Origin: Haplosporangium gracile
Taxonomy: Eukaryota > Mortierellomycota > Mortierellomycetes > Mortierellales > Mortierellaceae
Assembly: GCA_015499985.1 (NCBI GenBank)
Contig: JAAAUF010000576.1
Location: forward strand, 1 to 27,152
Direction of reading: 5' to 3'
Length of the DNA stretch: 27,152 nucleotides
The notes under the pieces are model-generated. The model searched no databases, had not been told where the DNA came from, and saw nothing but the letters and a program-made list of their open reading frames with translations. The translations under genes were made by a program, and so were the position numbers. Each line of letters starts with the position of its first letter. Within the stretch, counting starts at the first letter, position 1. This document shows positions 8,032 through 18,722 of this stretch, piece by piece.

Positions 8032-10090
8032 ATGAGCGCCACCACACCTAACCCCACTTCAGTCACCGACCAACCCCCTCGCGTCATTATTTCAGATGCA
8101 GGTCTAGCTGGACTTCTCCTGGGCATTCTGCTCGAAAGAGCGGAAATCCCATATGATATCTACGAGCGTGCTACTGAGATCAAGCTTCTTAGTAAAAATA
8201 TACTCTGCAGGAAGGGATGGAAGCAATTGGAGACACAGTACATAATATCGTATTTTAATCTCTTCATTCCCTCTCTTTTATTCAATTACGGATTCTAGGT
8301 GCCATCATGGCTCTGGTAACAATAACAGCCTTTTATCCTACTGCCTCAAAGGTGTAAGCCCTCAACCCTTTTTGTTTATTTGTTCACCCTTCAGGAGATG
8401 GATTCTGCCCTCGTTCTCAGTCCTAACTGTGCTTGTATTTTGTGCCAATTGTCACATCTTTACTTGATCTAGCATGGGGTACGATCGCATCTAGTTTGCC
8501 CGTTCAGAGTCGTGCAATATGTTGTATAAGCAAATCCCATCCAACAAGATTCACTTTTCCAAGAAAATCGTTTCCTTCGAGCAGGATCAGAATGAGGTCA
8601 CAGTAACCTTTGACGACACTACAACCCGCGGCGACATCCTTGTTGGAGCGGACAGCGTCCACAGCGCATTTCACAACTACTTGTACAAGACACTCGACAA
8701 CCAAGGACTCTTGCCCAAGGCTGACACGTTGGCAATGAACAAGGGGTATATTTCTTTGGTAGGTACTATTGATCCAGTCCAGTATCCTTATCTCTTGGCG
8801 GAAGACTCTGTGAGTTATGCTATCATCGGGGACAAGAACACTCCTTACACCGTAAGTGTGATAGCTTTGAGCTTATATTTAAAACGTACGTATTTGAATG
8901 TGATCGTAGCAGTGATCGGTGTTTCTTGTACTGACGTTGCCATCCTTGGTACTTTTTTATTGGTAGTGGGTGACCTTCACCGTGCCTGTTAACAAGGTCT
9001 GCTGGAATATCGTCATCCAACTCGGAATTTCTTCAACCGCAGACGAACATGCAGGATCATCGGACTGGACGGTCCAAGCCAACAAGGAGATGTTGGATGA
9101 GATCCGTCACTTCAAGGCCACCTACGGCACTTTGGGCGACTTGTTCGATGTCACCAGATCGAGAAAGTCTCCAAGGTGTATTTTGAGGACAAGCTGTTTG
9201 AGACCTGGAACCATGGACGTACCGTCTTGATCGGCGATGGTATGCACAACTTTTGCTATCTTCTCCTCAAACGTGACAAAACATATCAAATACGGCAAAT
9301 GATGTCCTGAGATGTCCCAGCAGTCAGCTTTGAGGATAACAATCCACTATTCCATATTTCCAAACTCCTCTGCATGTTTTTTTCGTGTTGTCTGGCTCCA
9401 TACTAACAAAAACATTTCATGCGATGTTGCTACCTCTTGTTTAAATCCCACAGCTGCTCATAAGGCGAGAGAAGTGTCAATGGATCAAACAAGCATTTAG
9501 TTGTCATCTATCATTTCGTGTTGACAGACCAACTTCTTGCCCTTTTTTATCTCTCTCTAGATTCTTCCAAGCAGCGTTGCTGGCGCTGTGAATGCAATGG
9601 TGAACGCAGTCGTCCTTGCCAACCACATCTACGACATCAAGCCTACAAATTTCGAGAATATCAAAACTGCATTGAGTGGGTACAAAGAAGAGCGATTTGA
9701 AGCTGCCAAGGACCTGTATCCTCAATCTTACATGTCTGTCAAGTTACTCTACGGTCACGTAGGTCACCTTTTCATTGCACTTCTCTTGATATTTGGTGGA
9801 TAGGGTCCCCTTCATCAGGCCATCCAGTCTTCAATTACATATGCTCACCATTTCGTTCCTTTTTTTTTGTCGCAGTCGCTGTGGGAGCGGATTTTTCGGT
9901 ATGTAGTGTTTAACTGGTCGCCCAACTCGGTCACTAAAGGCAATTGACGGCCTACCGTCCCCAAACCAACTTCTTGCCACAGGCACTCAAGCGCGGTACT
10001 ATGGAGACTATTCCTCAACGGCCTTCGAAGCGCATCCAGAAGGAACAGGAGGACGGAGAGGCAAGAAAAAAGGGCGCTTCTCCCGTTTAA
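8032..10090 (+). pseudogene. Decayed FAD monooxygenase, near full length
   Basis: The A/B exon plan is recognisable at 8032-8191, 8299-8315, 8473-8851, 8967-9239, 9454-9464, 9561-9758 and 9876-10090. Damage is extensive. Exon 3 (about 140 nt) is missing between 8316 and 8472. An in-frame TAG sits at 8492-8494 in exon 4. The first FAD-motif glycine is lost (SDAGLAG instead of GAGLAG). The DG motif reads GADSVHSAFH. One base is deleted near 9155, frameshifting the end of exon 5 (273 instead of 274 nt). The donor after the 11-nt micro-exon is GC instead of GT. A deletion in the last exon causes TGA at 9945-9947. The tail still reads PQTNFLPQALKRG. The intron after the GD motif places it with the A/B subtype. 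Confidence 0.9.
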
Positions 10091-10129
10091 TTTTTGTAGA
10101 CAAATTTGGATTGAGAAGTAATAAAAATG

Positions 10130-10944
10130 ACCAGATTGGAACCATGGACGCACCGTTTTGACTGGCATTGTCGGATTTGGGTCATGTCGTTTGCGTATGT
10201 TTTTATTTGCGAAACAGCTCTAGTATTAATCCACTTCTTTTATTCCGACATGCTGTTCATTGTCGACAGTCGCTCACAAGGTATGGCCATTTTTTTCAGC
10301 GACGACTCTCTGGCGTTGAATGTAGTAAAACTGCCTCTAACAGCACCTTTCTTTCCTACTTTTATCTAGCTGTTGCCCAGTACTGAGGTTAGAGCGGTCA
10401 ATACCATGCAGGACACAGTCCTTCTCGCCAATCATATCTATGACATCCACCCCACCAGCTTCGAATGGATTAAGGAAGCGTTGGACGAATACAAGGATGA
10501 AAGATTCGACGTCATCAAGGATCAGTACCCTTAGTCATGTATGAGCGCCAAACTCATTTACGGTCATGTAAGTATTGAATAAATGTCATCTTGCTATCAA
10601 GGGGGCAGCAAGAAAAGACCACAGTCGGTTAACCACTCCTGACGTTATTGTGTTTGTTATTCATATGCATGGCGCTCATTGAACGGATACTTAGACAAGT
10701 CGTGTTCGACTGCCTTCCTGAGGCGATCCAGCACAAACAGTTACTAAAGGATATTGCCTACCGCCCACAGGCCAAATTTTCACCCCTGGCGCCTAAACGC
10801 GGCACAGTGGATGTTATTCCTCATAAAACTTCAAGGTGCATGCAGAAGGAAAAGGAGGGGGAGGAGGCGAGAAAAAGAACGTTGCCGCCCTTTGATTTGC
10901 CAAAAATTTTCAATTTTTTACCAGGTTCACAAGTGAAAGTGTGA
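10130..10944 (+). pseudogene. 3'-half FAD monooxygenase pseudogene
   Basis: Homology starts abruptly inside the end of exon 5 (WNHGRTVLTG near 10137). It continues through the 11-nt micro-exon (10270-10280, altered to TCGCTCACAAG), exon 7 (10370-10567) and the last exon (about 10665-10944). Exon 7 keeps its exact 198-nt length but has a CAG-to-TAG stop at 10532-10534. The acceptor before the last exon has lost its AG. The tail still reads YRPQAKFSPLAPKRG. It lies 40 bp after the previous pseudogene, consistent with unequal crossing-over or a deletion between tandem copies. Confidence 0.88.
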
Positions 10945-11371
10945 AATTCAGAAACGCCTTCAATTCGTGAATGATCAGTCGTTGCTTAGCGGTCTCGCAC
11001 TTATCCATCAGTCTGATGCTGTCATATCCCAAAGTAAAAACCCGTTGAAGAAAGGGCAGCAAAATCATTCCTTCTTACTTTTTGAATTTTGGCAAGTGAG
11101 GGACATACATAATCTGATGGTTCACTGACATACCGGAGGGAACAACCTGACTCCCTCTTCTTTTTCAGTTCTTCCACTACTCGCCTCTCTTTTTTTCTTT
11201 CCGCCTTTTCCATCATTTTTTTCTTCCTTCTCATTCGCATCCACACTCAGTATCGCTCTCATCTATTATATATCTATCACTCAAATCATGCGAATAGGGG
11301 AGGCCAAGAAGAAGACTACTGCTCCTCAGCACTTTGAGAGGATGGATGAACACCAATCGTACCCATTTTTT
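10945..11371. other. Intergenic region with orphan promoter-like leader
   Basis: The left part is the 3' flank of the pseudogene (GTGTGAAATTCAGAAACG resembles the flank of gene A near 6978). From about 11150 the plus strand is pyrimidine-rich, followed by TATATATC and an ATG at 11288 that opens 34 codons (beginning MRIGEAKKKTTAPQHFERM). This looks like the start of a gene cut off where the duplicated flank of gene B begins at about 11372. I do not recognise the peptide. Confidence 0.4.
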
Positions 11372-12121
11372 CAAGGTTTGTGCTCAAAATAAACAAATCA
11401 ATTTTATGTCAATGCATTATGAGCCTTCCTCGTTTTGCGTCCGTTTGGGCGTGAAAACCTTAAGCGAAAAAAGGTGTTTTTCACACGAGCCATTTTTTTT
11501 ACAGGCGCTCCTTGAGCTGATTTCATTTTTGGTGAGAAAAGAAAAAAGGGAGGGACATTCATGTTGACTGTCGGGAGAATGATGAAAGACACCCACCTCT
11601 TTACAAGGCCTAAAGCAAGCTCAGAGACACATTTTTGATCATCGTTGTCAGACCTTCAAGGACGTACATCTCTCCCTCGGCGTTTCTCTCTCACCCTCTC
11701 CGCCCCCACTTACTCAAAAATAAACAGTACATGACTTTGATTCGTCCGCAATTGCTTTTTTTGTGGACACAAAGTCCCATTGATTATTTCGCACAACCAT
11801 CGATTCAAAAGAAAAAAATGCAATGCTGTGTAACCGTCCAAGAGCGACTAAAACGAGGAAGAGAGGGAAGGGGAAAGAGAGAAAATAAAGGAAGGAAAAG
11901 AGGAACGACAAGGGCGAACCCGACTCTTCTTGCCCTCATCCTGACCCGGATCCCCGTCTGGTTGATTCCGAATTTCCCTGTCTTTCATTCTCATTGCCCA
12001 TTCACTCATAACGTTCACTTTTTCCACTTTTCCCCTTTTGTTTCTCTTTTCTCATCTTTTTTTCATTCCCTCTTTGCCTTTTCTTCACAACTCCTACACC
12101 AATTTAGTCCGTCTCTCAAGC
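11372..12121 (+). promoter_or_regulatory. Duplicated 5' flank and pyrimidine-rich leader of gene B
   Basis: Homologous to 3984-4681 upstream of gene A (shared landmarks listed there). Its last 180 bp are strongly pyrimidine-rich and end at the gene B start codon. Conservation between the two flanks starts sharply at CAAGG(A/T)TTGTGCTCAAA. Confidence 0.7.
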
Positions 12122-14347
12122 ATGAGTGCTTCAATTGATAATACGACAAATACATCTCCTACCTCGACCGGCTCTAAGGGTAGCGACTTGCCTCCCTTGG
12201 TGACTGAAAGACCTCCTCGCGTCCTCATCGCTGGCGGCGGTCTGGGTGGCCTTTTCCTCGGTATCCTCCTGGAGAAGGCGGGAATCCCTTATGAAATCTT
12301 TGAGCGCTCAGCGGAGATCCGACCCCTTGGTGAGTTGCAAGTACTCTACGTCCTGTCCAGTCAACGAGACGAAACGGCCCCTGTTTGGGCACAAGACACA
12401 TAATACTAACTTACTAACTTCTCTACCCTTTCTTTATTTGTTTCGCCAATTGGTTCAAGGGTCCATTGTGTGTTTGGTAGAGTACTATCCGTTCTTTTTA
12501 CCCAGAATGAAAATAGAGGGACGGGGGAAACAATTAAAGGGCCTTTAATTAACATGGTCTTGCTCTCGCAATTTATCTAAAACAGTCCGCTAACATCCTT
12601 CCCGCGTTCGAACAACTTGGTTTACTGGAAGAACTCATGTCGTTCTCTAAGCCATCGCATGGCGTAACATTTCTGACAGACAAGTTGGATTTCATTGGCA
12701 AAAATGAGGGTTCTCCCGCTGAACTGTAAGCTCTTGTCTTTTTTATGGCCATAAGCTCACGCTTTGGCTCACTTCCGATACTTATCGTTTATGTGTGTTT
12801 GCTTTTGACTTATTTTCTCGTTAGCGTTGGGTACGATCGCCTCCTGTTTGCCCGACCTGAGTTGTACGATCTGTTGCTTAATAGAATACCCTCGGGCAAG
12901 ATCCATATGTCCAAAAGAGTTTTGTCCTTTGAGCAAAACCATGAGGGCGTTACGGTGCAATTTAGCGATAATACCTCTATGCATGGCGACATCCTTGTGG
13001 GCGCTGATGGTGCCCACAGTGCTGTCCGTCAGCACTTGTACAAGACTTTGGCCAAGGAGGAGCTCCTCCCTAAGACCGACACTTTGGAAATGAGCAAAGG
13101 ATATATCTCGCTACTGGGAACAACCAAGGCCCTTGACACTTCCAAGTTCCCAGACGTCTTGAGTTCCAAGGATTACTTCGTCGTCGGCGACAAAGATACT
13201 CCCTACACTGTAAGTTATATAAATTAGCGCCCTGCATGATGAGGGACTCACGACAAGACCATTCGACTAACCAGCTGTAATTCCAACGTATTCTCTTTTT
13301 TTCCAGTGGACAATGTTCACCGTTCCTGGTAACAGAATCTGTTGGAATGTCGTTGTTCAGCTAGGAATCACCGAGATTGCAGACGAGCAGTTCAGCTGCT
13401 CGGACTGGGCCCCTCAGCAGAACCAGAAAATGATGGACTCGATCCGCCACTTTGCCACTCCCTATGGTGCTTTGGGCACTCTGTTCGATGCTACTCCTAT
13501 CGAGTGCGTTTCCAAGGTCTATTTTGAGGACATGTTATTCGAGACCTGGAACCACGGGCGTACCGTTCTTATCGGTGATGGTACGTGTTGCTCTTTTGCA
13601 ATCATTATTTTACTTTTGCTATATGTATCGTATCTTTTGCCCTTGTCAATTGACTAATACCTTAGTTTTCACTTTCCTTTTTTTTCTTTTCTACAGCGGC
13701 TCACAAGGTAAGAATTTTTTTTGAAGTATTGCCAATTCGTTGGGAGCATTATCTCCCCAACAAAATCACTGAACGCGTACTTTTTTCTTCTTTTTTTTCC
13801 AGCTCCTTCCAAGCAGTGGCGCTGGAGCAGTAAACGCGATGCAGGATGCTGTCCTCCTTGCCAACCACATCTATGACATCAAGCCCACCAGTTTCGACAA
13901 CATCAAGGTTGCGCTGAACGAATACAAGGGCGAGCGCTTCGAGGCTATTAAGGACCAGTACCCTCAGTCGCACATAAGCGCCAAGCTTATTTTTGGACAT
14001 GTAAGTGAATGAACGAAAGCATGCACTATTTTTTCTTTCACACTAACTCACCACAAAAAAAAAGAGAGGCTTGATAATGTGTTTCCAGTGCTGACAGTCG
14101 CTACTTATCTCATTTGACTGAGTAGACACTCTGGGAACGCATCATAAGATATGTCGTGTTCAACTGGCTTCCAAAGTCACTCATGCACAAGCAACTCTTA
14201 AAGGACACTGCATATCGACCTCAGGCCAACTTCTTGCCACAGGTACCTAAACGTGGTTCCTTGGCCACTATTCCCCAGAATCCTTCAAAGCGCGTCTATA
14301 AGGAGGAGGAGGAGGCCAAGAAGAGAGCTGCTGTTGCTGCTATTTGA
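12122..14347 (+). CDS. FAD-dependent monooxygenase, copy B (class A, PF01494-like)
   Basis: Eight exons: 12122-12329, 12460-12476, 12586-12725, 12825-13209, 13307-13580, 13697-13707, 13803-14000 and 14126-14347, joining in frame to 484 aa. FAD motifs are GGGLGG (38-43), GADGAHSAVR in exon 4, and GDAAHK with GD at 340-341. Exon 4 is six nucleotides shorter than in A, C and D, removing two residues near KFPDVLSSKDYF. The structure matches gene A exon for exon, including the 17- and 11-nt micro-exons, and the N-terminus MSASIDNT is shared, so A and B are close paralogues. The C-terminal tail has PQANFLPQVPKRG and an EEEEAKKR end. All splice sites are GT-AG. AATAAA lies near 14391. The substrate cannot be read from sequence. 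Confidence 0.9.
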
Positions 14348-14490
14348 GTTTGAAGAAACGTAGACCACTACCTTTATTGCTTCAAATCAAAAATAAAAAA
14401 GTGCATGTTGTGTGAAAGCAAAAGGATCAAACAACACTCAACGGTATTGCGCATTTCACATATTTCGGCCCCTAAATCCTGATTTACCAG

Positions 14491-14980
14491 CTATTCACGA
14501 CTACGTTTTTGTTCCACAACTGAAAGGTAGAATAAAAGTGTTTCTCCTTCGTACCAACGGAATAGAGGAACGGTTCCTTCAACAGGCCCAGGAAACAAAT
14601 GCCCCTCCACACCCTCAGAAACGAATTTTTCAATGGGTGCTATTTTTCCTCCAGGATGGGTGGTGTACAAATGGTCACTGCCTACGCCACCTTTATGATA
14701 CCATCACAACAGGGAAGCGTGCCTCGAATCGCTTTGGCGTATATGTACCCGACAATGCTCTCGTGATCGTATCCGTTTGTGGAAGGTAGGTGTGACTCGC
14801 CAGTGGTGTAAAGTTGTCGCAGACGGTAAGGTTGAACCAATGGTGCAAAGTGGTCGTGAGGGCAATATTTTCGGGGTAGAGGTATCCGGCGATGCCTTCG
14901 AAGCGGTATCCAGAATCGGACATGTCCTTTAAGTTGGCGGTGTAGTAGTGGTCAGGGTTGGTGATCACGATGGCAGTCAT
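14491..14980 (-). pseudogene. DUF5648-repeat protein, frameshifted pseudogene
   Basis: From ATG at 14980 the minus strand reads NPDHYYTANLKDMSDSGYRF, EGIAGYLYP and LHHWFN, the pattern of a DUF5648 (PF18885) repeat: DHxYT, GYxxEGIAGYxYP, then a WFN/RYN close. The second repeat continues in another frame as LYTTGESHLPSTNGYDHESI and VGYIYAKAIRGTLP (about 14815-14710). The third continues in yet another frame as SDHLYTTHPGGK, SEGVEGHLFPGP, TVPLFRWY, with a TGA in place of the Arg expected before the WYHK that opens it. Two single-base indels and a nonsense change therefore break one gene; a TAG at 14491-14493 closes the last frame. DUF5648 units occur in secreted or surface proteins of fungi and bacteria, with function unknown. 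Sequencing error is a possible alternative for one indel but less likely for all three lesions. Confidence 0.72.
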
Positions 14981-16224
14981 ACTTAAAGAAAAGGAGACAG
15001 TTGGTGAGAAGTGAGAGGGTTGGTGATGTATAAAGGGTCATAATTGAGAAATCGGGGAAATGTGTGCAATGTAGCAAATGAGTGACCAGAGTACTGGAAG
15101 GTATCAATTCAGAGCAAGGGATGAAGGAAGGAAAAAGGAAGAAACAACACAAGCAAGAAAGGAAGCCAATTTTTTTTATCCGAGGGCACAGTAGAAAAAA
15201 AAAGGGAAGGCGATGGAAGGAGGAAAGAGAAAAGTGGTAAAGGGCGAAGGAAGGGAAGGCAGACGAAGTATGGATCAGTGCATGCGTGCAGTGAAGGTGA
15301 ATGTGGCTAAGAATGGGCGTTATGATTGACAAAATGCCTTGCAATTGCGCGATTGAGATATGTTGCTCACATGGGTGCGTTTGCCAGTTACTCGTCCTTC
15401 AAGGCGCTGACCCAAAGTCGACACACACCCTATCCTAGAAAAAAGAAGCCGCCAATTGACCATTGAGTTTGCATGTTTGCTTTCTCATCCACTCTTCCTC
15501 CGGCTTTTTTGTTGCGACTGTCGTGAGACTCCCTTGCCCGCGATCGTCATCATTGAGGCGAGGGAATATAGCCCCAACCTTATGTTTGTCAACAAATGGC
15601 TACAGCCCAATGAGAGTGACCCTCAGGAGCAGTTAGAGGTAATCCTGTTGCTAAGAAAAACTTCCTCGGCATTCGCCATGGATCATTCGTTATGTTAATT
15701 CAGGTAGATCTACCTACACTTATCATCATCATCATCATGGAGATAGCGATGGGGTTCGTTCAAGGATAGGAATGTGTGTGTGATGTGTTTGGTTACCAAG
15801 CCAGAGTGTCCCTCCTTTCCTTTTCTAGCCCCCTCGCTCCTTCTTCATGTCCTTATGCACCGTCATTGGACATAAAGACAAAATTTGTTTTTTCTCCTCT
15901 CGACCATTGGAGTTGAGAGCCGGATGAGTGTCTGTCTCTCTGATCTGTCAAGTGGACAGCCCAATTCGACCCAACCCTAACCTTCACTTTCTCTCCTTTC
16001 TCGGTTCCTTATCAAGTGCACTCGACCTTTCTTCATACCTTTGTTTCTTTCTTTCCTCTTTCCTTTCTTTTGTCAGCTCCTTCCTTCCTTCACTTGCCAA
16101 CCTTCTTTTTTTCTTTTTCTTTCCACCTGCACTCGACCCCTGTCTTCCTCTCCCACCGCCCTCCCTCCCTCCTTATTCCAGAAGCACAAACAAACATCAG
16201 CAAACATAATCACGCACACAAAGA
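14981..16224. other. Intergenic region between DUF5648 relic and membrane-protein gene
   Basis: The left part is purine-rich on the plus strand, i.e. a pyrimidine-rich leader for the minus-strand pseudogene. Around 15518-15640 the plus strand has a coding-like stretch (LPAIVIIEAREYSPNLMF, then VNKWLQPNESDPQEQLE) that could be an isolated exon or a relic; I cannot assign it. A short TCA-repeat tract lies at 15722-15738. From about 15970 to 16190 the plus strand is strongly pyrimidine-rich, the leader of the next gene; open frames there are low-complexity. Confidence 0.45.
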
Positions 16225-16755
16225 ATGTCGTCAGTTGCGCACCACCGGTACAGGCTCTGGATGATGTTCCTAGTGACCCTCAACCTGGTCATGATGATCG
16301 CTGACTACTCCTTCCTGGCCTCCTTGGTCGCAAAGGCCAATGACCCCTACAACTGGGGAACCCCAGGAGACACCCACACTCTTCGCCTCTTCTGGACCGA
16401 CTATGTCCTCATCGTCGCCACCATCCTCATCTTCTTCTCCTATGGCTACTCTCTCCGTGGCAAGCGTCACGTCAACCGATTCACCCGTGGGATCTACGTC
16501 CTTGTCCTTGGCGTGTTGTTGATCATTGTTGCGGCCAAGTATATTAACGATCAGATCAAGTTTGCGTCGATCTTTATTGCCACGGGCTCGTCGTTAATCT
16601 ATAAGCCATTTACTTGTGTCGGTGCCGAGACGACCTCTTGTAACCTGATCCTGGCGAATATATTTATTGCGCTGATTACGGGAGTTTTTTCGTTCTTTGA
16701 GGTCCTTTGGACCTTCTCGTTCAAGCCTCTCGAGGCCAAACAGGAGTACCACTAA
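16225..16755 (+). CDS. Four-transmembrane protein (MARVEL/tetraspan-like), copy 1
   Basis: A single-exon frame of 176 aa. Four hydrophobic segments lie at about 11-35, 56-76, 88-107 and 140-166, with a short basic loop (LRGKRHVNRFTRG) between TM2 and TM3. The TM3-TM4 loop has two cysteines (C131, C139) that could form a disulfide. There is no signal peptide; TM1 would serve as signal anchor. It is paralogous to the gene at 18162: TM1 (FLVTLNLVMMIADYSFLASL against FLTTVNLGLTTATYIYISIL) and TM4 (NIFIALITG against NLFVAIITG) align, with the cysteine pair in the same loop. The topology resembles fungal MARVEL-domain/SUR7-like proteins, but I cannot confirm a family. It follows a long pyrimidine-rich leader. 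Confidence 0.82.
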   Translation: MSSVAHHRYRLWMMFLVTLNLVMMIADYSFLASLVAKANDPYNWGTPGDTHTLRLFWTDYVLIVATILIFFSYGYSLRGKRHVNRFTRGIYVLVLGVLLIIVAAKYINDQIKFASIFIATGSSLIYKPFTCVGAETTSCNLILANIFIALITGVFSFFEVLWTFSFKPLEAKQEYH

Positions 16756-18161
16756 ACGAATCCTGAGAGTTGTCCTGTCCTGTCCGTTGGGAGGGTAGAG
16801 GAGACAGGAAAAATGGAAAGAGAAGGGAACAGCAGCCCAAAAAAAAAAATGTTTTTGTGAGTGACATAGCGGACTCACAAACTTTGTTGTTTCTCCGCTG
16901 CGCTTGATTGTCTTTCTCTTTTCATCCTCCCGGGTACCATCTCTCTCTGCCATCAATACCATCTAAACCAACAACACCAACAATACACCCTTTGTTTTCC
17001 AACCTTGTACAATAAACCCCCTTTTTGCCCCCTTCTTGTCCACCTTCTTTGAACAAAAACAAAGGGACCATAATGAACGAGGCCAGACGCAGGGGGAAGC
17101 AGTGCTGTTCCTGTCCTGTGCGCCTAAAAAATACGAGGTGCATGCAACAGCCCAATTTCCTTCCTCATTAGTGCCTTGCAAACGCCAGGTCAAAAAATAG
17201 CGAGAGAGTGACCAATTGATCGAGGGGGGATAGCTTTTAGATAAGATCTGTCTTTCTCTTCCACTTTTTTCGCAACTACTCTCACAAGATTATAGTCGTT
17301 TACTACGGTCCTGAAGAAGGATGTATGGACGTCCACCTTTTCCGACCAGATATCATTCGAGACAACAATTGGCACTTTACAAAATAAATGAAAAAACATG
17401 GATGGGTTCACACTCTTCTTTTTTGGCTGTTGACGGATTAAAGGAACATTCCATCCGAAACACAAGAAAATCATTTCACATTGCACAGAAATAGCATTCG
17501 CTGGAACAAGAATAAGGCAATGATGAAAAGGAGGAAGAAATTGGCGTTGAGAGCAAAAACTAGGCTGAACATAAAAATGAATACCCACACTGCACGTCGC
17601 TATCGACTTTTGAACAAGGACCGTCCGCCCGTTTGCCCGTCAAAAAAGCGTGCTAATTGTTGGATTGGATATGTTAATAGGAAGAGGTGGACGCTTTGCA
17701 CGATGAATAACGCCGTTTCGGACTTGAGGGACTTCCTATAAAAAAAAAAAAAGAGTGGGTGTGAGTGTCTTCGCATATACGGATGTAAAAACTTTGTGTG
17801 TGTGCCTAAAAGGGCAACAAGAAGGGACAAGGAAAAAGGAATGGCGTCGAGCAAGGGAGTGTGTGTGGCGTTGCATTCGCTCTCATTCACGTCGCCCTTT
17901 CACATACACTTTAAATAAAGGTGGGCACACTCACACGACACCCTTTTCTACTCCCTTTCTTCTTTCTTCTCAGTGTCCCTTCCTTTTGTTCGCTTCTTCA
18001 TCGCCTTCTTTCAAAGCAGATTCCCCCTTCCATTGACATATTATCCTGCAACCGCCTTCCTTTTATACCCTTTCGTCCTCCGCTCCTTTTCTTCCACTTC
18101 TTGTTCATTTGCCTCTCTCATCCTCCCCTCTTACCATACCACAAGCACCAGTCTCGCAAAG
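16756..18161. other. Intergenic region between paralogous membrane-protein genes
   Basis: I see no convincing gene. It contains an AATAAA at about 17010, A-rich tracts near 16840 and 17742, and from about 17935 a pyrimidine-rich leader for the next gene. A TATA-like TTTAAATAAAGG sits at about 17910, roughly 250 bp before the start codon. Confidence 0.5.
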
Positions 18162-18722
18162 ATGGCACTGTCAACAGTTCGCAAGGTGCGAGCATTCGTA
18201 CTCTTTCTCACAACCGTCAATCTAGGCCTCACCACCGCAACCTATATCTACATTTCCATCCTTCTCAGCCGCAACCAGTCCAGCAGAACTGGTATTTTCT
18301 CCCTAGAGCCTATCCACTACATCGAAATCGCTTCAGCGACCTTCCTCTTCTTCGGATATCTCTATTCGCTCTGTTGCAATCTCTACACTCTCAACCGGAT
18401 CTTCCGTGCCATCCTCATGTCCATCCTGGCCATCACTCTCATCGTCGTCGATGATATTTTCATCGTCGACCAGATCCAGGACAACAAGATCCCCGATAAG
18501 GATGGGAATATTTCCAAGTTGGGCCAGTTTTCGTGTCAGGGTGCTGGAGATATGTGTTATGTCTCGAATGCCAACTTATTCGTTGCGATTATAACGGGAT
18601 TGTCTGCGTTGGTCGAGGTGGTTGTGACGTTGGTTGTGAAGGAGAAGAAGAAGGAGGAGAAGTATGTTTATGAGGTTCGAGACGATGATGATAGCGATGG
18701 CGAGTCTGTCATCATCTTCTGA
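18162..18722 (+). CDS. Four-transmembrane protein (MARVEL/tetraspan-like), copy 2
   Basis: A single-exon frame of 186 aa starting MALSTVRKVR. Four hydrophobic segments lie at about 10-35, 50-72, 81-103 and 137-159; cysteines C125 and C132 lie in the TM3-TM4 loop, as in the paralogue at 16225. Unlike copy 1 it carries a charged C-terminal tail: a lysine-rich stretch (KEKKKEEK), then an acidic run (DDDDSDG), probably cytosolic. The same reading frame is open further upstream to 17973, but that part is translated leader and low-complexity; the ATG at 18162 gives N-terminal alignment with copy 1. AATAAA lies at about 18729, just after the stop. Function unknown; probably plasma-membrane or endomembrane. 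Confidence 0.82.
   Translation: MALSTVRKVRAFVLFLTTVNLGLTTATYIYISILLSRNQSSRTGIFSLEPIHYIEIASATFLFFGYLYSLCCNLYTLNRIFRAILMSILAITLIVVDDIFIVDQIQDNKIPDKDGNISKLGQFSCQGAGDMCYVSNANLFVAIITGLSALVEVVVTLVVKEKKKEEKYVYEVRDDDDSDGESVIIF

Noticed and set aside
14412..14789. 125-codon plus-strand open frame
   Set aside because: It is the opposite strand of the DUF5648 pseudogene, whose repeat motifs are clear; the plus frame has no recognisable motif.
14952..15344. 130-codon minus-strand open frame
   Set aside because: Its composition (Ser/Phe/Leu/His) matches a pyrimidine-rich leader upstream of the DUF5648 relic.
15722..15738. TCA trinucleotide tract
   Set aside because: Too short to be more than an ordinary microsatellite.
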